Positions 42,689 through 55,300 of a stretch of DNA of 64,000 nucleotides are shown here, piece by piece (the first letter of the stretch is position 1; every line of letters starts with the position of its first letter). The DNA comes from Terebella lapidaria (taxonomy: Eukaryota > Annelida > Polychaeta > Terebellida > Terebellidae). The notes below the pieces were generated by a model. It worked only from the letters and a program-made list of their open reading frames with translations. It made no database searches and was not told where the DNA came from. A program made the position numbers and the translations under genes. The DNA lies in assembly GCA_949152475.1 (NCBI GenBank), contig OX424561.1, positions 23,678,481 through 23,742,480 of the forward strand, read 5' to 3'.

Positions 42689-44282
42689 CACCCCCTGTTC
42701 GCGGCACAGCGGTAAATTTTTGACGTTATCGGTTCTAAATTCTTGACGTTATGCGCAAAATTCTTGAAGTTATGCGCGAAATTCTTGACGATATCTTTGT
42801 TTATGTCTTGTTCTATCACGATTTCAGCATAAATTATCTAATTTTGTTCAGGTAATTAGTAAGAGGGTGACTATATATTCGATTTATGAGTTAGGTGAAG
42901 CATTATGGCATCCCGATCACGCGCTGAGATGTAAAAACGTTGAAGTTCGTGCCTTGCACTTATCAGAATGTACTAAATGCATTTTTTTTTCATGCAATGA
43001 ATCAGCTATGTACTGAAAATGAGCCTTAGTATATTGGCAGCTCATTTATGATTAAGCATTGAAAGGTTCAAAGCCCAGATGTTAAATTAAACATACCTGT
43101 CAGTCGTTTTCCACCAACAATGATAAGTTCGGTATTATTGACGTTAGGTCGTCATGCTTGACGTTATTGAGAGCCATGTTAGAAATTTTTCTCGTTATTT
43201 TTGAGGCATGATTGTAATTTTGAAACATGATTGCAAGTAGTAAAATTGAATGAAAGAGTGGTTTCCTCTTGCAGATAATCGAGATGACAAATATACGATG
43301 CTACATATGTAAAAACAAATTTGGAAATATTTATGACGTATTACAACATGCAAGAAATAAACATCCTGACACATTCTAAGATGTCATATAAAACATAAAA
43401 CTTGGTTACACAGTTTATTCCCATACGAAAGCGCCACACCAATATCTATACAGTTCATATAGAACGTCATACAATCAGTCACATCAAAGTAAATGACACG
43501 GCAAATTGTGAACACCCTCAGCCAAATTATATACCCCAAAGTCTACTTAGATGTGCCATATGCCATAGATGTGATATGCCATAGATGCCATATGCCATAT
43601 ATGTGCCAGACCGCCAGGACTGGTTTTCGGCCCTGAGCTTTCGTAGCCGTCGAAAATTCTGTTAAAAAAACATCTTACTAAATTCATGCTCAAAACCAAT
43701 GTATCACTGTCCATCGCTGCAATACAACACATTTCTAGTGGTAACTCTGTTGGCATAGTTAAGCATGACGAACTTCTCTGTGATATTACGTCAAGCATGA
43801 TTAACTTGTGTAATCATAACGTCAATAATTTAGCGCCCTGCAAAATTGGGATGCGTAGATTTCCCTAATAATAACCACTTTTTCCGCATGTAACATCATT
43901 TTACAAGTTACTGATGATTCAAATAGTCATTAAATATACTTATTGACCGTTTTTGCGCCTTTTCAAGGGCTGGAGAACAATATTTAGAGTTAAATCGAAC
44001 GCTCGTTGTATATTACTTAAAATGGTGTCTGAATCCACAGTTGGACTACATATCAAGATACATATAGTACCTGCGTACTGTGCGCATAACTATCACGATA
44101 TCAATTGTTCCATATCAGGTTTATTTCATTATAAAACGTACTCAATTGTCCTTTCTGTGGCTACACAAAAGTATATCGTCAAAAATTTCGCGCAAAACGT
44201 CAAGAATTTCGCGCAAAACGTCAAGAATTTGAAACCGATAACGTCAAGAATTGATTTACCGCTGTGCCGCGAACAGGGGGTG
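42689..44282. mobile_element. 1.6-kb inverted-repeat element with repetitive arms and a zinc-finger frame
   Basis: Left arm 42689-42795 and right arm 44172-44282 are inverted copies starting CACCCCCTGTTCGCGGCACA. Each arm contains two to three tandem units of AAATTCTTGACGTTATGCGC. Further inner inverted segments carry ATCATGCTTGACGT (near 43150 and 43790). Flanking GTGAGA and GTGGGA may be an imperfect 6-bp target duplication. No transposase is seen, but a short C2H2 zinc-finger frame is inside. Confidence 0.78.
43275..43379 (+). CDS. C2H2 zinc-finger exon remnant inside the inverted-repeat element
   Basis: After an acceptor-like TTTCCTCTTGCAG, the frame reads 34 residues to TAA, with one ATG at 43284. 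It contains CYICKNKF, then QHARNKHPDTF: Cys-x2-Cys-x12-His-x4-His, a correct C2H2 spacing with the conserved Phe. No upstream exon was found. Such fingers occur at the N-terminus of several transposon proteins and in host regulators, so this may be the last remnant of a transposon gene or a captured host exon. It may equally be non-functional. Confidence 0.4.
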   Translation: MIEMTNIRCYICKNKFGNIYDVLQHARNKHPDTF

Positions 44283-44964
44283 GTGGGAAAAATGTTGCAA
44301 TGAAAATAAATGTTAAATTTTAGAAGTCGCCAATAATTCACAGTATTGCCACATCACTGTCCATACCCCGATTACCATCGAGAACCGTTGTCGCCAGAGT
44401 GGCCGAAGGTTATTACGACTCGAATTTAAGTTAATCGAGAACAGGTTATTCTGAGGGAGTCAAAACTAGGTATCTGAGGCTTATAGGCCTTCATGAAGGT
44501 GCTCTTCTCGCCGACAACATGTTTAGGCCCTGTTATCCATGTGAAAAAAAGTTGTTCAGAAGAGTGGTCAGGTCATGTGTTGTCTAATAATGGTTATGTT
44601 TGAACAAGTGGGCGGGGTTTAAAGTGACTTGTCAAATCGCAGATCATAGGTGGTCATTCCAGGCAGCTTTCTTCAACTGGACACATCAAAGTTCAATTCG
44701 ATTTTGGATTGTTGGTGGGAAACAGGGTCTCTAGTTTTTTTATGCACTACAAAGTTGTAATGATTAAATGGCTATCGTTGTTTTCCCGCCCACAGTTGTG
44801 TTTCATTCTTTGCCTCTAAATAAACACATGGCATTTATCTCAGAAGGGCGTGGCGTGGGCGTGGGGGTAACCTCGCGCCCTCTCCTGAGACAGATGCCTG
44901 TGTAAATAAACACTCAAAATGTTATTATTGTTCTCATTCGCTAGGTATATACAAATCTCCCAAC

Positions 44965-45022
44965 ATGTACTCCCGTGCCGCGACCGTTCGCACACCGGGC
45001 GTGCCAGCAGTGAGTTCAGTCT
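44965..45022 (+). CDS. Possible orphan first exon
   Basis: ATG follows TATATACAAATCTCCCAAC and opens a GC-richer frame, MYSRAATVRTPGVPAVSSV, ending at a GTGAGT donor (45023). An earlier GTGAGT at 45010 is an alternative end after 15 codons. The rise in CpG against the AT-rich background and the strong donor suggest a real 5' exon. I could not find the next exon and do not know the gene. Confidence 0.3.
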
Positions 45023-45893
45023 GTGAGTATATAATTATCGGCTATAAAGCTGGTTCTTGTTTTATTGTCTCAGATTCAACCGCTTTGAAATTCAACCCGC
45101 CCCGTCCCTCCCATACTGGAACTGTACTCATTATGTGCTATACAAGTACACATGAAATTGTGAAAATAGTCGGTACTGTCGCGTGTCACTATTTATCTCT
45201 TTATACAATTGTACATAATGTACCAATACTGTATCTCGTGTGGATATGTTTTTGTGTATTTGTTTAATTTTACAGTAACATTATCAAGTCAAGTGTTTAG
45301 TTTTAGTGTAATAAATCATTTCGCCCAGTTCATGGTTTTTTTAAATCTTGTACGGTTAAATTCATATTGCCATTTTCCTACTGTATTAAAGTTTTTTTTA
45401 AAGGCATTCAAATGGCTGTATTTCACAATCAATTATATTCATGAAATTAATATAATGTGATCGGTATATCGAGCCTGTTTTCTAATAAATATGCTATACA
45501 GAAATAACTGAAACGTTTTTGGAGCATTGAATTAAGTTGAAGAAACCTCAGCAACACGGTTGGTACATGTAGATGAACGCCCTTGAATAAACGTGCATAC
45601 AGCTGGAGCCGCAAAAATCTGCTTATAATTGGTTCAATAAGTTATTTGAATAGTGTTATACATTAGTATTGAACTACATACTCTTCAATGTTAGTTTCGA
45701 ATTTAAAAATGAGCCTTAAACGAATGCCGTATACTGATTGTGTTCCTCCTCTCCTCTGTACATGCTCACTACGAAAAATATTGTACGAAATATCATTCAA
45801 AAATGCCATTGTACATGTACATCATACACTATTTGCTGCCAATTATTACTATGCATTTGCGTTTATAGTGCAGAATTCTATTCAGCAAAAACA

Positions 45894-46342
45894 GCATCAA
45901 AGTATCATCACATATTACGGTAATCATTCGTCTATATGGTGAATTTGATGATGCATACGGTAATCAAATCACACCAAACATTGACTCTCGCGTTACGGTA
46001 ATCACGATCTGAAATTTTAAAGGCTGCATCAAAGAGTGGCTCCATGTGTTCGATAAAAAGGCTGTGCTTCAAAATCTATTAAACGTTCATCTAGTACAAC
46101 GAATATTTTCGTAGTCAGCATGTGCAAAAACATATGGCATCAAAGTATCATCACATACTACGGTAATCATTTGTCTATATTGTGAATTTGATGATGTATA
46201 CGGTAATCACACCAAACATTGTCTCTCGCGTTACGGTAATCACGATCTGAAATTTTAAAGGCTCCATCAAAGAGTGGCTCCATGTGTTCGATAAAAAGGC
46301 TGTGCTTCAAAATCTACTAAACGTTTATCTAGTACAACGAAA
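45894..46342 (+). repeat. 243-bp tandem duplication
   Basis: Two copies, starting GCATCAAAGTATCATCACAT at 45894 and 46137, each ending CTAGTACAACGAA. The second copy is slightly shorter (about 205 bp aligned) and has scattered substitutions. The word TACGGTAATCA recurs several times within each copy. Confidence 0.85.
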
Positions 46343-47204
46343 ACTTATCATCCTAGGTTCCAGACCGAGACGGCATCGCTTCGTTTTTCATTTCATACAA
46401 TTATTATAAAAATATGGGCATCAATTGGTACTTATAGGTAGAATTTATATCCATGAAAGGTCAGGAGACTGCCACAGGGCATAAAAAGGTTCTGGCTTCT
46501 GGGAACCTTGAGCGGGCCCCACGCCTTATATTTTATGTTGGACATCCTTTTCGAATTACCGGATCCGCCCCTGTAGAGTGCTGCAACCTGATATTGCATA
46601 AACTATTGAATTATTGATGTATGATGTATTTAGGTATCCCTTCTGACAATGAGTTGCGGCTGTCTCAACAGCGAACAAGGATTATTGTGCAGCGTTAGCA
46701 ATAATATATACTGTCTTACTGTAATTGGCTTACTTTTTATACACAGTATAGGTGACATTGTGTGATATTTTTGCATGTTATTATTGTAAATATTATTTCA
46801 CATTTGTTTCTTTTGTGTCTGTTCTGTGTGTATTTTGGTCACCACTCACCAGTTCGATGAGTTCACTCCTATGGTGCTATCTAATTATTATGTTATGTTT
46901 TACACGTGCAAAATAAAATCATATTTTATTATATCCTAGTATATGCTATCCTATTTTATCCACTCATCCATGGTCAATGGGGAGGGGTTTGTCCAGGCGA
47001 AGACCAGTTCACTACCGTGTTAAGCCAGTGACCACATCACATTACAATACAATGAAGTGGCAAATATTCTTAGGCTTTGGTCCTTTGTGGAAAGTGCAAC
47101 TGAAATGCATTTCGCCGAGAATGATTGGAAATTCTACGTATGGACAAGCTCCAGGCGATCGACACTGAGATTGAGTCTCTTCTGAGTTTCCGAATTCGAG
47201 TTTC

Positions 47205-48545
47205 TTTTTAGGCCTACCTTTGGTCCGATAACCTATTGGAATGGGGTTGCGTTCGTCGGCATCCGCCATCATCCGTTATCGTCAATTGGCGTCGTGACTC
47301 ATGACTGTTACTTTTTTATATTTAAAGTTTGCGGTCTAATAGTTCTGAAATTTGGCATAAAAATACTCAAATATTTTCAAAAAGAAGGTATTTTTTTTTC
47401 AAAATGGCAGCCATTTTCGAAAAAAAAAAACCTCGCTCAATTTTATACTTTGGCGGCCATTTTCACGGGATCTGTTTGGTAACCTTTGTCTCTAATTAAT
47501 GTAAAGGGCTCCCATATGTACCCCTATACTCTGATTTTTCTAACTCGTTTACACCGTTTTTTGCCGATATTTTTTGCAATGTTTAATGGTATCGTATTGT
47601 AACTTGGCATACTTCACCTGGAGATCAAACGGCATTTTTCTGCAAACTTTCAGACTTCTGCTGATAGAACTGTGAGAGTTAGCAATCTACTGCAATGATA
47701 AATTTTGATTGAAATCCTGTCGTTTGCATGTCAACAAATATTGTTTTCCTTTGGCACGTGATGGGTGATTCTGTTCGGATAATTTGCATAGGTGCGAGGG
47801 TTAGGATTCGGGACCGCCCACGCAGGTAAACTGATTCGAAATGACTCGCACGTGCAGGTACCTTGACGACAACTGACAACCCGATCCCCCTATTTTTACT
47901 AATTTGTCTTGTCCATTTGGATTCCGTCATCAGTTGTCGAGAACCAAGCAATATGTCGGCGCCCATGGTTCAAGCAAATCATCGCTTGAATAAAACTTTT
48001 GTGTTTTGAAAGAAACAGATAGCGTTCCGGAAGGCAGGTTTGTGTAAAGTAATTGCCGTTCGTACCACAGATATGCAATATTCAGTTGAATAGTTCGCTC
48101 GAAGTTACTTGACTGAACTAAAGGCAAAAAACGGTGTAAATGAGTTAAAAAAAATCAGAGTATATGATGTGTATAAGTTTCTTTGTTCAATAACCGCCAG
48201 CCCGCATTTCGTAGTCATTTTCATTTCCGGTGGGTCGGTGGAAAAATTAAGTTACTATCTGTTCTGAGCCATTTCCAGCCGAATAATTAGGAAGATTTCA
48301 TCTACTATTCTCTTCTTATTGGGGGTTGTATGGAGTCAAATCTTAGTACACTTCAAGATTGAGCTGAAATATTGGAACATTCAAATGCGAAGCCACATTA
48401 TGATTTCAATAGGTGACCTTGAATTTGACCTTCAATGACATTGAAAGGTCATGAACGACAATTTTGGTTAAACAAAATCCCCAGATCAACATTATACATT
48501 TCTCCGGTAACCTTTCTTGACCCCTGGGCTGATTTTTTTTCACTT
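47205..48545 (+). mobile_element. Helentron-like family 3, copy C (diverged)
   Basis: Shares with copies A and B the CTGAAATTTGGCATAAAAAT segment (near 47344), a TTCAAAATGGCAGCCATTTT segment, the GACCTTGAATTTGACCTTC run (near 48415) and the end CCGGTAACCTTTCTTGACCC followed by GGGCTGATTTT (48505-48535). The start lies near a CCGATAACC at 47222. More diverged than the other copies and with unique DNA in the middle; limits are approximate. Confidence 0.45.
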
Positions 48546-48582
48546 ATCAGCCACTGTAGATAGTGACACTGCGAAACAATAC

Positions 48583-49102
48583 TTATTTATTTTTCGGGGT
48601 AATCTTGACCTGTTCATAGTTGACATAATTTCCGCGTAAATAATGTTATTTACGCGTAAATAATGTTATTTCCGCGTAATTAATATTATTTACGCGTGAA
48701 TAAAGTTATTTACGCGTAAGTAAAGTTTTTTACGCGGAAATAACGTTATTTACCCAATCGACCAAGGGAAAGATAAAAGCACGTGCAAGCAGTATTTGGT
48801 TAGACTTTATTTACGCGTAAAAGTATAGACTTTATAAATGCGTAAATAACATTATTTATGCGTAAATGAAATTATTCACCCCATCGACCAAGAGGAAAAT
48901 AAAAGCACGTGTAGGCAGTATTTGGTTAGTATCTCACACAAGGCAGAAGTAAATAATGTTTTTTTCCGCGTAAATAACGTTATTTCCGCGTGAATAACGT
49001 TACTTACGCGTAAATAACTTTATTTACGTGGAAATAACATTATTCAAGCGTAGATTATGTTGATCATGTATCAGTCAGGATTACTTCGAGAAATAAATAA
49101 CT
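48583..49102. mobile_element. Inverted-repeat element with a palindromic TTTACGCGTAAA array
   Basis: Ends TTATTTATTTTTCGGGGTAA (48583 onward) and, inverted, the complement of TTACTTCGAGAAATAAATAA (ending about 49102) match over about 40 bp with substitutions. Between them lie many copies of TTATTTACGCGTAAATAA, itself a perfect palindrome, plus variants with TTTCCGCGTAAA. A segment with AATCGACCAAGGGAAAGATA and GCAGTATTTGGTTAG occurs twice (near 48756 and 48883). No coding capacity. Confidence 0.7.
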
Positions 49103-49856
49103 TTTTTTTATAATGTCAAGTATCATCCAGTGTAAATGTGTTTCTTTTATATACTTGCTATCAGAAAATAAGATAAATTAGCCCAAGAGTCTCTGAAAAT
49201 ACTTACAAATAAAAACTTACTAGGTAGATATACTAGTATATATGTAGTAAATATCTGAACATTTTGATGCCCTACACATTTTACATACATGATCATCACC
49301 CAAAAACTAGCTGACGTTACGCAAAATTTTCAATAGGCCAACGCAGTTGTTGTTCAATAGGCCAACGCCCTTGAATACGGTGTATAGTACTGTTTGTCCT
49401 ATAACTTCATTGGCCTTGCTGAGTAAATGATGCTTGTTTTGGCGTTTGAGTTAAAATAATATATGTGATTCAGATAAATATCCAATAGACATAAATGACC
49501 GCACGACACGTGTATTTTTGGGCTTATTGAAGCGCTTGGTAGGCAATGGAACCCCTAAATAACTTAGAAAAACATACATGCTCGTGTGTTTTCAATCTTA
49601 TACATTGTGCATGTGTGTATTTCTCAATACCTGGGAGTTGTGCGATTATTTAAGGCTATGGGAGCATGAGTGGTACATTTTCAAGGTTTAATCGTGCTCT
49701 TCAATCAGCTCACGACACGATTCACTGAAATGAAGCGAATTTGACTGAAATGAGAATATTAACGAAATTATCGATTATAATATCAATAATGAGCATGGAT
49801 ACATCTCAAGCATACTGCCACTGAATTAACTTAGAGTAATCATCATGAATTAGAAG

Positions 49857-49907
49857 ATGGATCCTCTGGATGTTTTGCAAGAAGCGTTCCAATCGGAAGG
49901 GGTGTCG
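49857..49907 (+). CDS. Possible short first exon
   Basis: ATG opens MDPLDVLQEAFQSEGVS, 17 codons, ending at a strong GTAAGT donor (49908) in phase 0. The frame lies in an AT-rich region and has protein-like composition. It is on the same strand as the ankyrin gene 2.4 kb downstream, but splicing to the acceptor-like CAG at 52336 would not keep the ankyrin frame. If it belongs to that gene it would be an alternative leader or join a different exon. Confidence 0.3.
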
Positions 49908-50560
49908 GTAAGTTGGTATACGTTTCAAGAATTTGCAATTTTCTGAAAGATTTATGTTGAATATCATTGATGTGCATTTTCAGGGTATTATAATTCTGAT
50001 ATCAATCTGAATCATTTTTTGAAAAGAATATCAAGTTTTTTAGTTCGTGCAAAGAGTAAGAAACGTTTTGAGATTAAACCAGTATTTAAAACAATATTCA
50101 TACCTGAATTATTTTGGAGGCCATCGGACCATATATATGTAGATCCAGCATGACAAAATCAGGCATAAGTCGCAAATATTGATTTTATAGTACAGGGGCA
50201 AATACATAAAAATAATCATTTTGCCAAAAATGAGCTTTTGTTATCATTCTATTGGGCGAAGGGTCTACTTTGGAATGAACATGAAATGTATTTGACTATC
50301 TACCCAAATTTTAGAAATTTTGGTTGATGTTAACTGTAATCATAACTTTACATTCACTGACGAAAACAACGAAAATGTATATTCATATCATACCTCCTGT
50401 GTGTCAAGAGAAATACTTTTATACAATACAAATATGATTGTTGCAGGGCTGAATTGTAAATGTCTTGCTCTTTCGTATGATACCAATATTATTATAAGTT
50501 TTAGAAAATGATGGTTGGTGATAAGGAAAACTTGTAGTCAAAATATCAGTAAAATGTCAG

Positions 50561-50596
<36 letters not shown>

Positions 50597-52341
50597 CTGG
50601 GATATTGACATCCATTTTTTAAAGCCATTTTCTCAGAAGCAATACATCAGCGATGGCATTCTTCGAATCAACATAACTTCACCCCTAGTCATGATAGAAA
50701 TATGAATTTTATACCACCAGAGAGGGTAACATCTCTGCTTTCTTGTGGTACATGCATCTAAATTTTGATACTTGATCACTTATGCCTGATTTTGTGGTGC
50801 AGGGTCACTAATACGGTTTGTAGAGAATATTTACAAACATACGTTTCACTAGCATGACAAATATCGCTTTCTACATATATTATCTGGTATATTTTCTTAT
50901 GAATATTTGGTAAAACTAAAACAGAGATTTTTTTCAATATTCCATACTTTACGATATCTGAACGATGGGAACAATATTACAGCATATGTATTATGTATGA
51001 CCTTTTGGATCATATCGCGTATATGAACAGAATGTCTGCAAGCATGACAAAGTGAGAAACGCTAGATCGAAGTTCCCAACTAATCACTGAATGATATAGA
51101 TATAGTCACAATATACACACAGGGCTCGTAGGCCACATGTAGGTGCACTGTTTGAATACCGTATAAGCTTAATTTAATTGAACATGAAAAGGAGTACATG
51201 TATTCACAACTGACCCCCGAGGACACTGGACCGTCAGTGGTCACTGGTCAATGACCAGAAGGCGTGTGGGGGATTTGATATGGTCATTTGTCAATACATG
51301 GGTTATACAGCCAATGTACTCACTACCAATAATAGGCTATTATTCATTGATCGGTATTTATTTAGGGGATAATCTCTCAATCTTGGAATGGCGATCGGAC
51401 ATATCATAATCAATGCGCTTTTGGTTCATTAGATCTACTATTAACGAACTCGTTGAAAGAACATGTGTCTGATATTTTCAAATATAGGACAGATTCGTTT
51501 TTTAAGCGACATTATATTATTTTGGTTGTAAAATTTAATAGATATTTATATATATACTAGTATGGCAATAACACCGGAAAGTAGGCCTATAATTCATCGC
51601 ATCAAGAAATTTGCTATGATCATGTGCGGACATGATAGATATATATAGTACAGTATGTGTGGTGACCTCTGGAAGAGAATGTAGCAACTTATTGGGCATA
51701 GACTTACTCACCAGCACTGCGGTAGACTGTGTGTCTGTCAATGAACAAACCTACATATATTTCAGTCACTAATATTGTAATGCCGATTATTTGTAAATGA
51801 TTTTACAAATTAAATGGCAAAACATTTTTTAATCACTGCCTGACACAATCATGGATTCGATCATGCATCACGTGCTCTGATAAATCAAGAACGAAACTGG
51901 CGGGAAACATACGACCAGCCTGACACCTGGCGAATGCAAAATTCACCGCCTGGGGATTTCCACTTTCGATGATAGGTAAATCCACTGGTATTCGCCAGGT
52001 AGCGACACCATCTGACCCGCGATCCGGCCACAGATGAAATTCTGGCGCGCAAATGGTGAACATCACACGGGGAGTTTGGCCGTTGGCATGGTATCCAAAA
52101 AGCTACATGCTACAGCGGCGGATGTCCAGTATACTTCACTATGTCAAACGGGATATCCACAGGGACAGGCTGATCAACTTTTGGATACTGATTTGACAAT
52201 ATATCAATGATAGGACTCATCCACATGATACATGTACAGTAGGATCATGAGTAGGATAAGCATGAGGCATGATTGATGTAATGATATAGGCTCGGTAGCG
52301 AGCCACGTGTTTATGTAGCAATTTCCAACGGTTTCAGCGTT
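49908..52341. other. Region upstream of the ankyrin gene
   Basis: AT-rich, with a GT microsatellite at 50564-50594. A moderately GC-rich block at about 51.83-52.1 kb precedes the ankyrin start and may be promoter DNA. No firm exon seen. Confidence 0.5.
50564..50594 (+). repeat. GT dinucleotide microsatellite
   Basis: About 15 uninterrupted GT units. Confidence 0.95.
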
Positions 52342-55300
52342 ATGGAACTTCATGATGTTTTCTTGCGGTTGGTTTGTTCGGGAAAGCATGAGGAGTTGGA
52401 GGCACTTCTCAAAACCGCGGCGAAAGGCGGCAACGGGAACAAGTTTGACGTGAATTACGTCCCTAAGGAAGAGGGCACTAACGCCCTCATACAGTGTATC
52501 CAGGCGGCCCGCGAGTTGAATTCTGGATCGTCCCGCCTCGCTGAGTTGTCACAATGTCTACAAGTGCTCACCAAGCAAGGAATAAAGCTGGATGCTCGGT
52601 GCCCAAGAGGTCGGACTGCTCTACACTGGGCAGCACTGTGTCGGACACCGGACATGGTGAGGGGTTTAGTGGGATTAGACGTGGATCCTCTAGTCAAAGA
52701 TGATGATGGACAAACGCCGCTACATCTCGCAGTACGAGTGGGACAGTTGGAGTCAGTCAGGGCCTTGGTCGGGAAAGAAAGGAAGGTAATGGTATGATTG
52801 GTCTTCAATGTACAAGTCCAATATACACGTACAGTATGTACGTCATGTCAAGTTCTGCATGGATTTTTTCCTTACAATTACCATGATTACCTGGGCATTC
52901 ATTTATCCACAGTCACTAATTTGTACCATATTATATAAGTACTGCATACAGGATCAATTGTTAATTCCCTGACCATGCAGAATAATATCAATATTTTTTC
53001 CTGACCTACTTTCTCATTCCATGCAGCACTGATTTAATGGAATCTTTTCTTTCTGAAAATTCAGCTTCACAAATCTTTGGTACATGTACGCTGTGGCAGT
53101 ATACATGTACAGGTTGAAATAAAAAACACTTTCAAGTTGACCAGTTGCTGGAACGCCCATATCGTATTAAATTTCGCTCCGGTTAGGGGTATATTGCGTG
53201 AAAATCAAACTGGTAGCGAGGCTGCAAATATCAGCTTTCACTGCTTCATGAATTTGCATTTGTTGAGTGTTACTTTATCTGAGTTCCATTAGTAACAGCA
53301 AAACTTGGTAGCTGTGGGCCGAACTTGTCTGAATACTGTGGCTGTTTTACCGGTGTGCTATGGGAACAAAGAAACTGTGTAATTTGCGGCATTCCTCTAT
53401 TTTGTGGAAGTAAATTAAATACAAATTAAGTTCTTTGGCTGGAAGTCATTAAAATGAAACTTGAATCCGAATGGGGTGTGTAGTGACTATGTCTTGTATG
53501 GGGAATATTAAATGCTCATTGCTCGCAGTGTATCTAATCAAGTTATTATTTGAATGAAAATTTCCAATTGTTTCTCCGCTCAATGGTCAAGTATTCAACA
53601 CTATTATTCCCGGTAGTGGAAGCATAGAAAATGCAAATTAATCACAGCATTAACTTGGTGAAAGAATATCGCACGTAACGAGAAATGGTGCGTGTAAACT
53701 TGCACAGCTCATGTCCTTCCTGTCTATTTCCCTTACTGATTAATGCGACATCCAATCCAGAAGTTTTATGATTTATCGGGTCAGTAAACGAACTGAATAT
53801 TCAAGGGTTGTTATCCCATAAATTATTGCCCATGTATTCTCAGCACGATACTGATACAGTGCATATCACTCATGCTTTTATATGTAATAAATATGTATAA
53901 GTATGACACTTTTGATTGAGGCTCATTACCTGGTTAATGGAGATTGTACTGTACAAAAAACAGTGTGCATTTTTAGCATCTATAAAGAAATGATAAATGT
54001 GAAAAAAATCTAAAATAAAGTTGATGAATTGTGTTCAGCTGTTGTCAAGTGGATTGTATGAGTTTGATGAATTATACTTTATGATTATTACATGTACCTT
54101 GATAATAATTATGTGAAACTCATTTTCTGCATTGTGGAGTTGGCATTGAATATAAATTGAAACCTAATTCTTAAGAGCTTGTTTGTAACTATGACAACAC
54201 CAATTACTAGTAATGGGTCGGCAGGTGGCAATCACAAAAAAAATATTGAAAAACATCGTTAGAAAAATTATGTATCGGTGCTCGAAGGGGGCATTTAATA
54301 TTACAACACTACTTCAGCACTGAAAGAAAAATCATTGAACATGTCTCTGAAATGGCCCAAAAAGCGACAATACTTGAGCAAATGTTTGCACTCCAGAAAC
54401 AAGTGTCAAAACGCTTGTGTGATCCGGTCAGGTCCATCTAAAGTTTTACTGACGCTCCAGCAAGCGATCGTCAAGAACCGCGAATAGCGAGATGTGCCCC
54501 AGGGATTTATGTACTTAATAAACAGGCTTCAATCAGATGAATAGCGATTCTCACGCGAGCCAAGTGGTGTTAAGTGAACGAGTGCGTTGGTGTGTGTGAT
54601 CACTCCGTCGTCGTATGAGTTTTGAGCCGTGTTGACAAGCTCTGTAACTGGTATGGCAATCTCAACCAACCAGTGGTCGTGTGTGATCTGTGGTCTTCGA
54701 TGGAACATAAGAATATGTCCTAAGTACATGTATTAGTGTGTGCGTGCAAGTTATTTTTCTGTACTTACTGATACATTTACAATCAGTTTCCATCAGTGCA
54801 AGTATTTTTCATCACCTACATGTACTAAATAATAGTTATAACATCTCATTAAAGATGAAAATCATCATTAAACATGTTAAATTGTTAACATTATATTATG
54901 TCAGGCAATGACATGCTTTCAATTCTGTGGGAATCACAATATTGAGTTTTCGTTTTTTTGCTTCACGATACGTTAGTTGAAAAACTGTGTTCACTCCATT
55001 TATATCAAAATGGAATATCAATAATTACAGAATGACATGAATATATGTAATAATGATTGGAAAAAAAATGTATTGAATATTTACATTAGTCTTACATGTA
55101 TGATGTCTATGATGATAAAAAAATAATATTAAAGAAAAACATGATGCATATTGATTAATTAAAAGTTTGCTTTAGATGGTTATGGTCTTCAAGATTATCT
55201 TTCAAGTGCAGCCCAATATTTCACCAGAGTTGTCATAACCTTGAACGTGGTCTTCTTTCCATACAAAAAACTGGTTTATTCCACGAAAATCAATTTTGAC

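Larger units (their letters stand above)
40749..44964. other. Intergenic region upstream of paralogue B
   Basis: Contains the presumed promoter of the minus-strand gene (a CpG-containing stretch at about 40.2-40.7 kb extends from its first exon) and two inverted-repeat elements at 42.0-42.6 and 42.7-44.3 kb. No other coding exon was convincing. Confidence 0.6.
45023..49856. other. Gene-poor region between the two possible first exons
   Basis: Holds a 243-bp tandem repeat, Helentron-like copy C and a palindromic array element, listed separately. The rest is AT-rich with no recognisable exon. Confidence 0.6.

Noticed and set aside
51833..52066. 77-codon minus-strand frame near the ankyrin gene start
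   Set aside because: Composition is plausible for a divergent exon at a shared promoter, but there is no recognised family and no checked splice sites.
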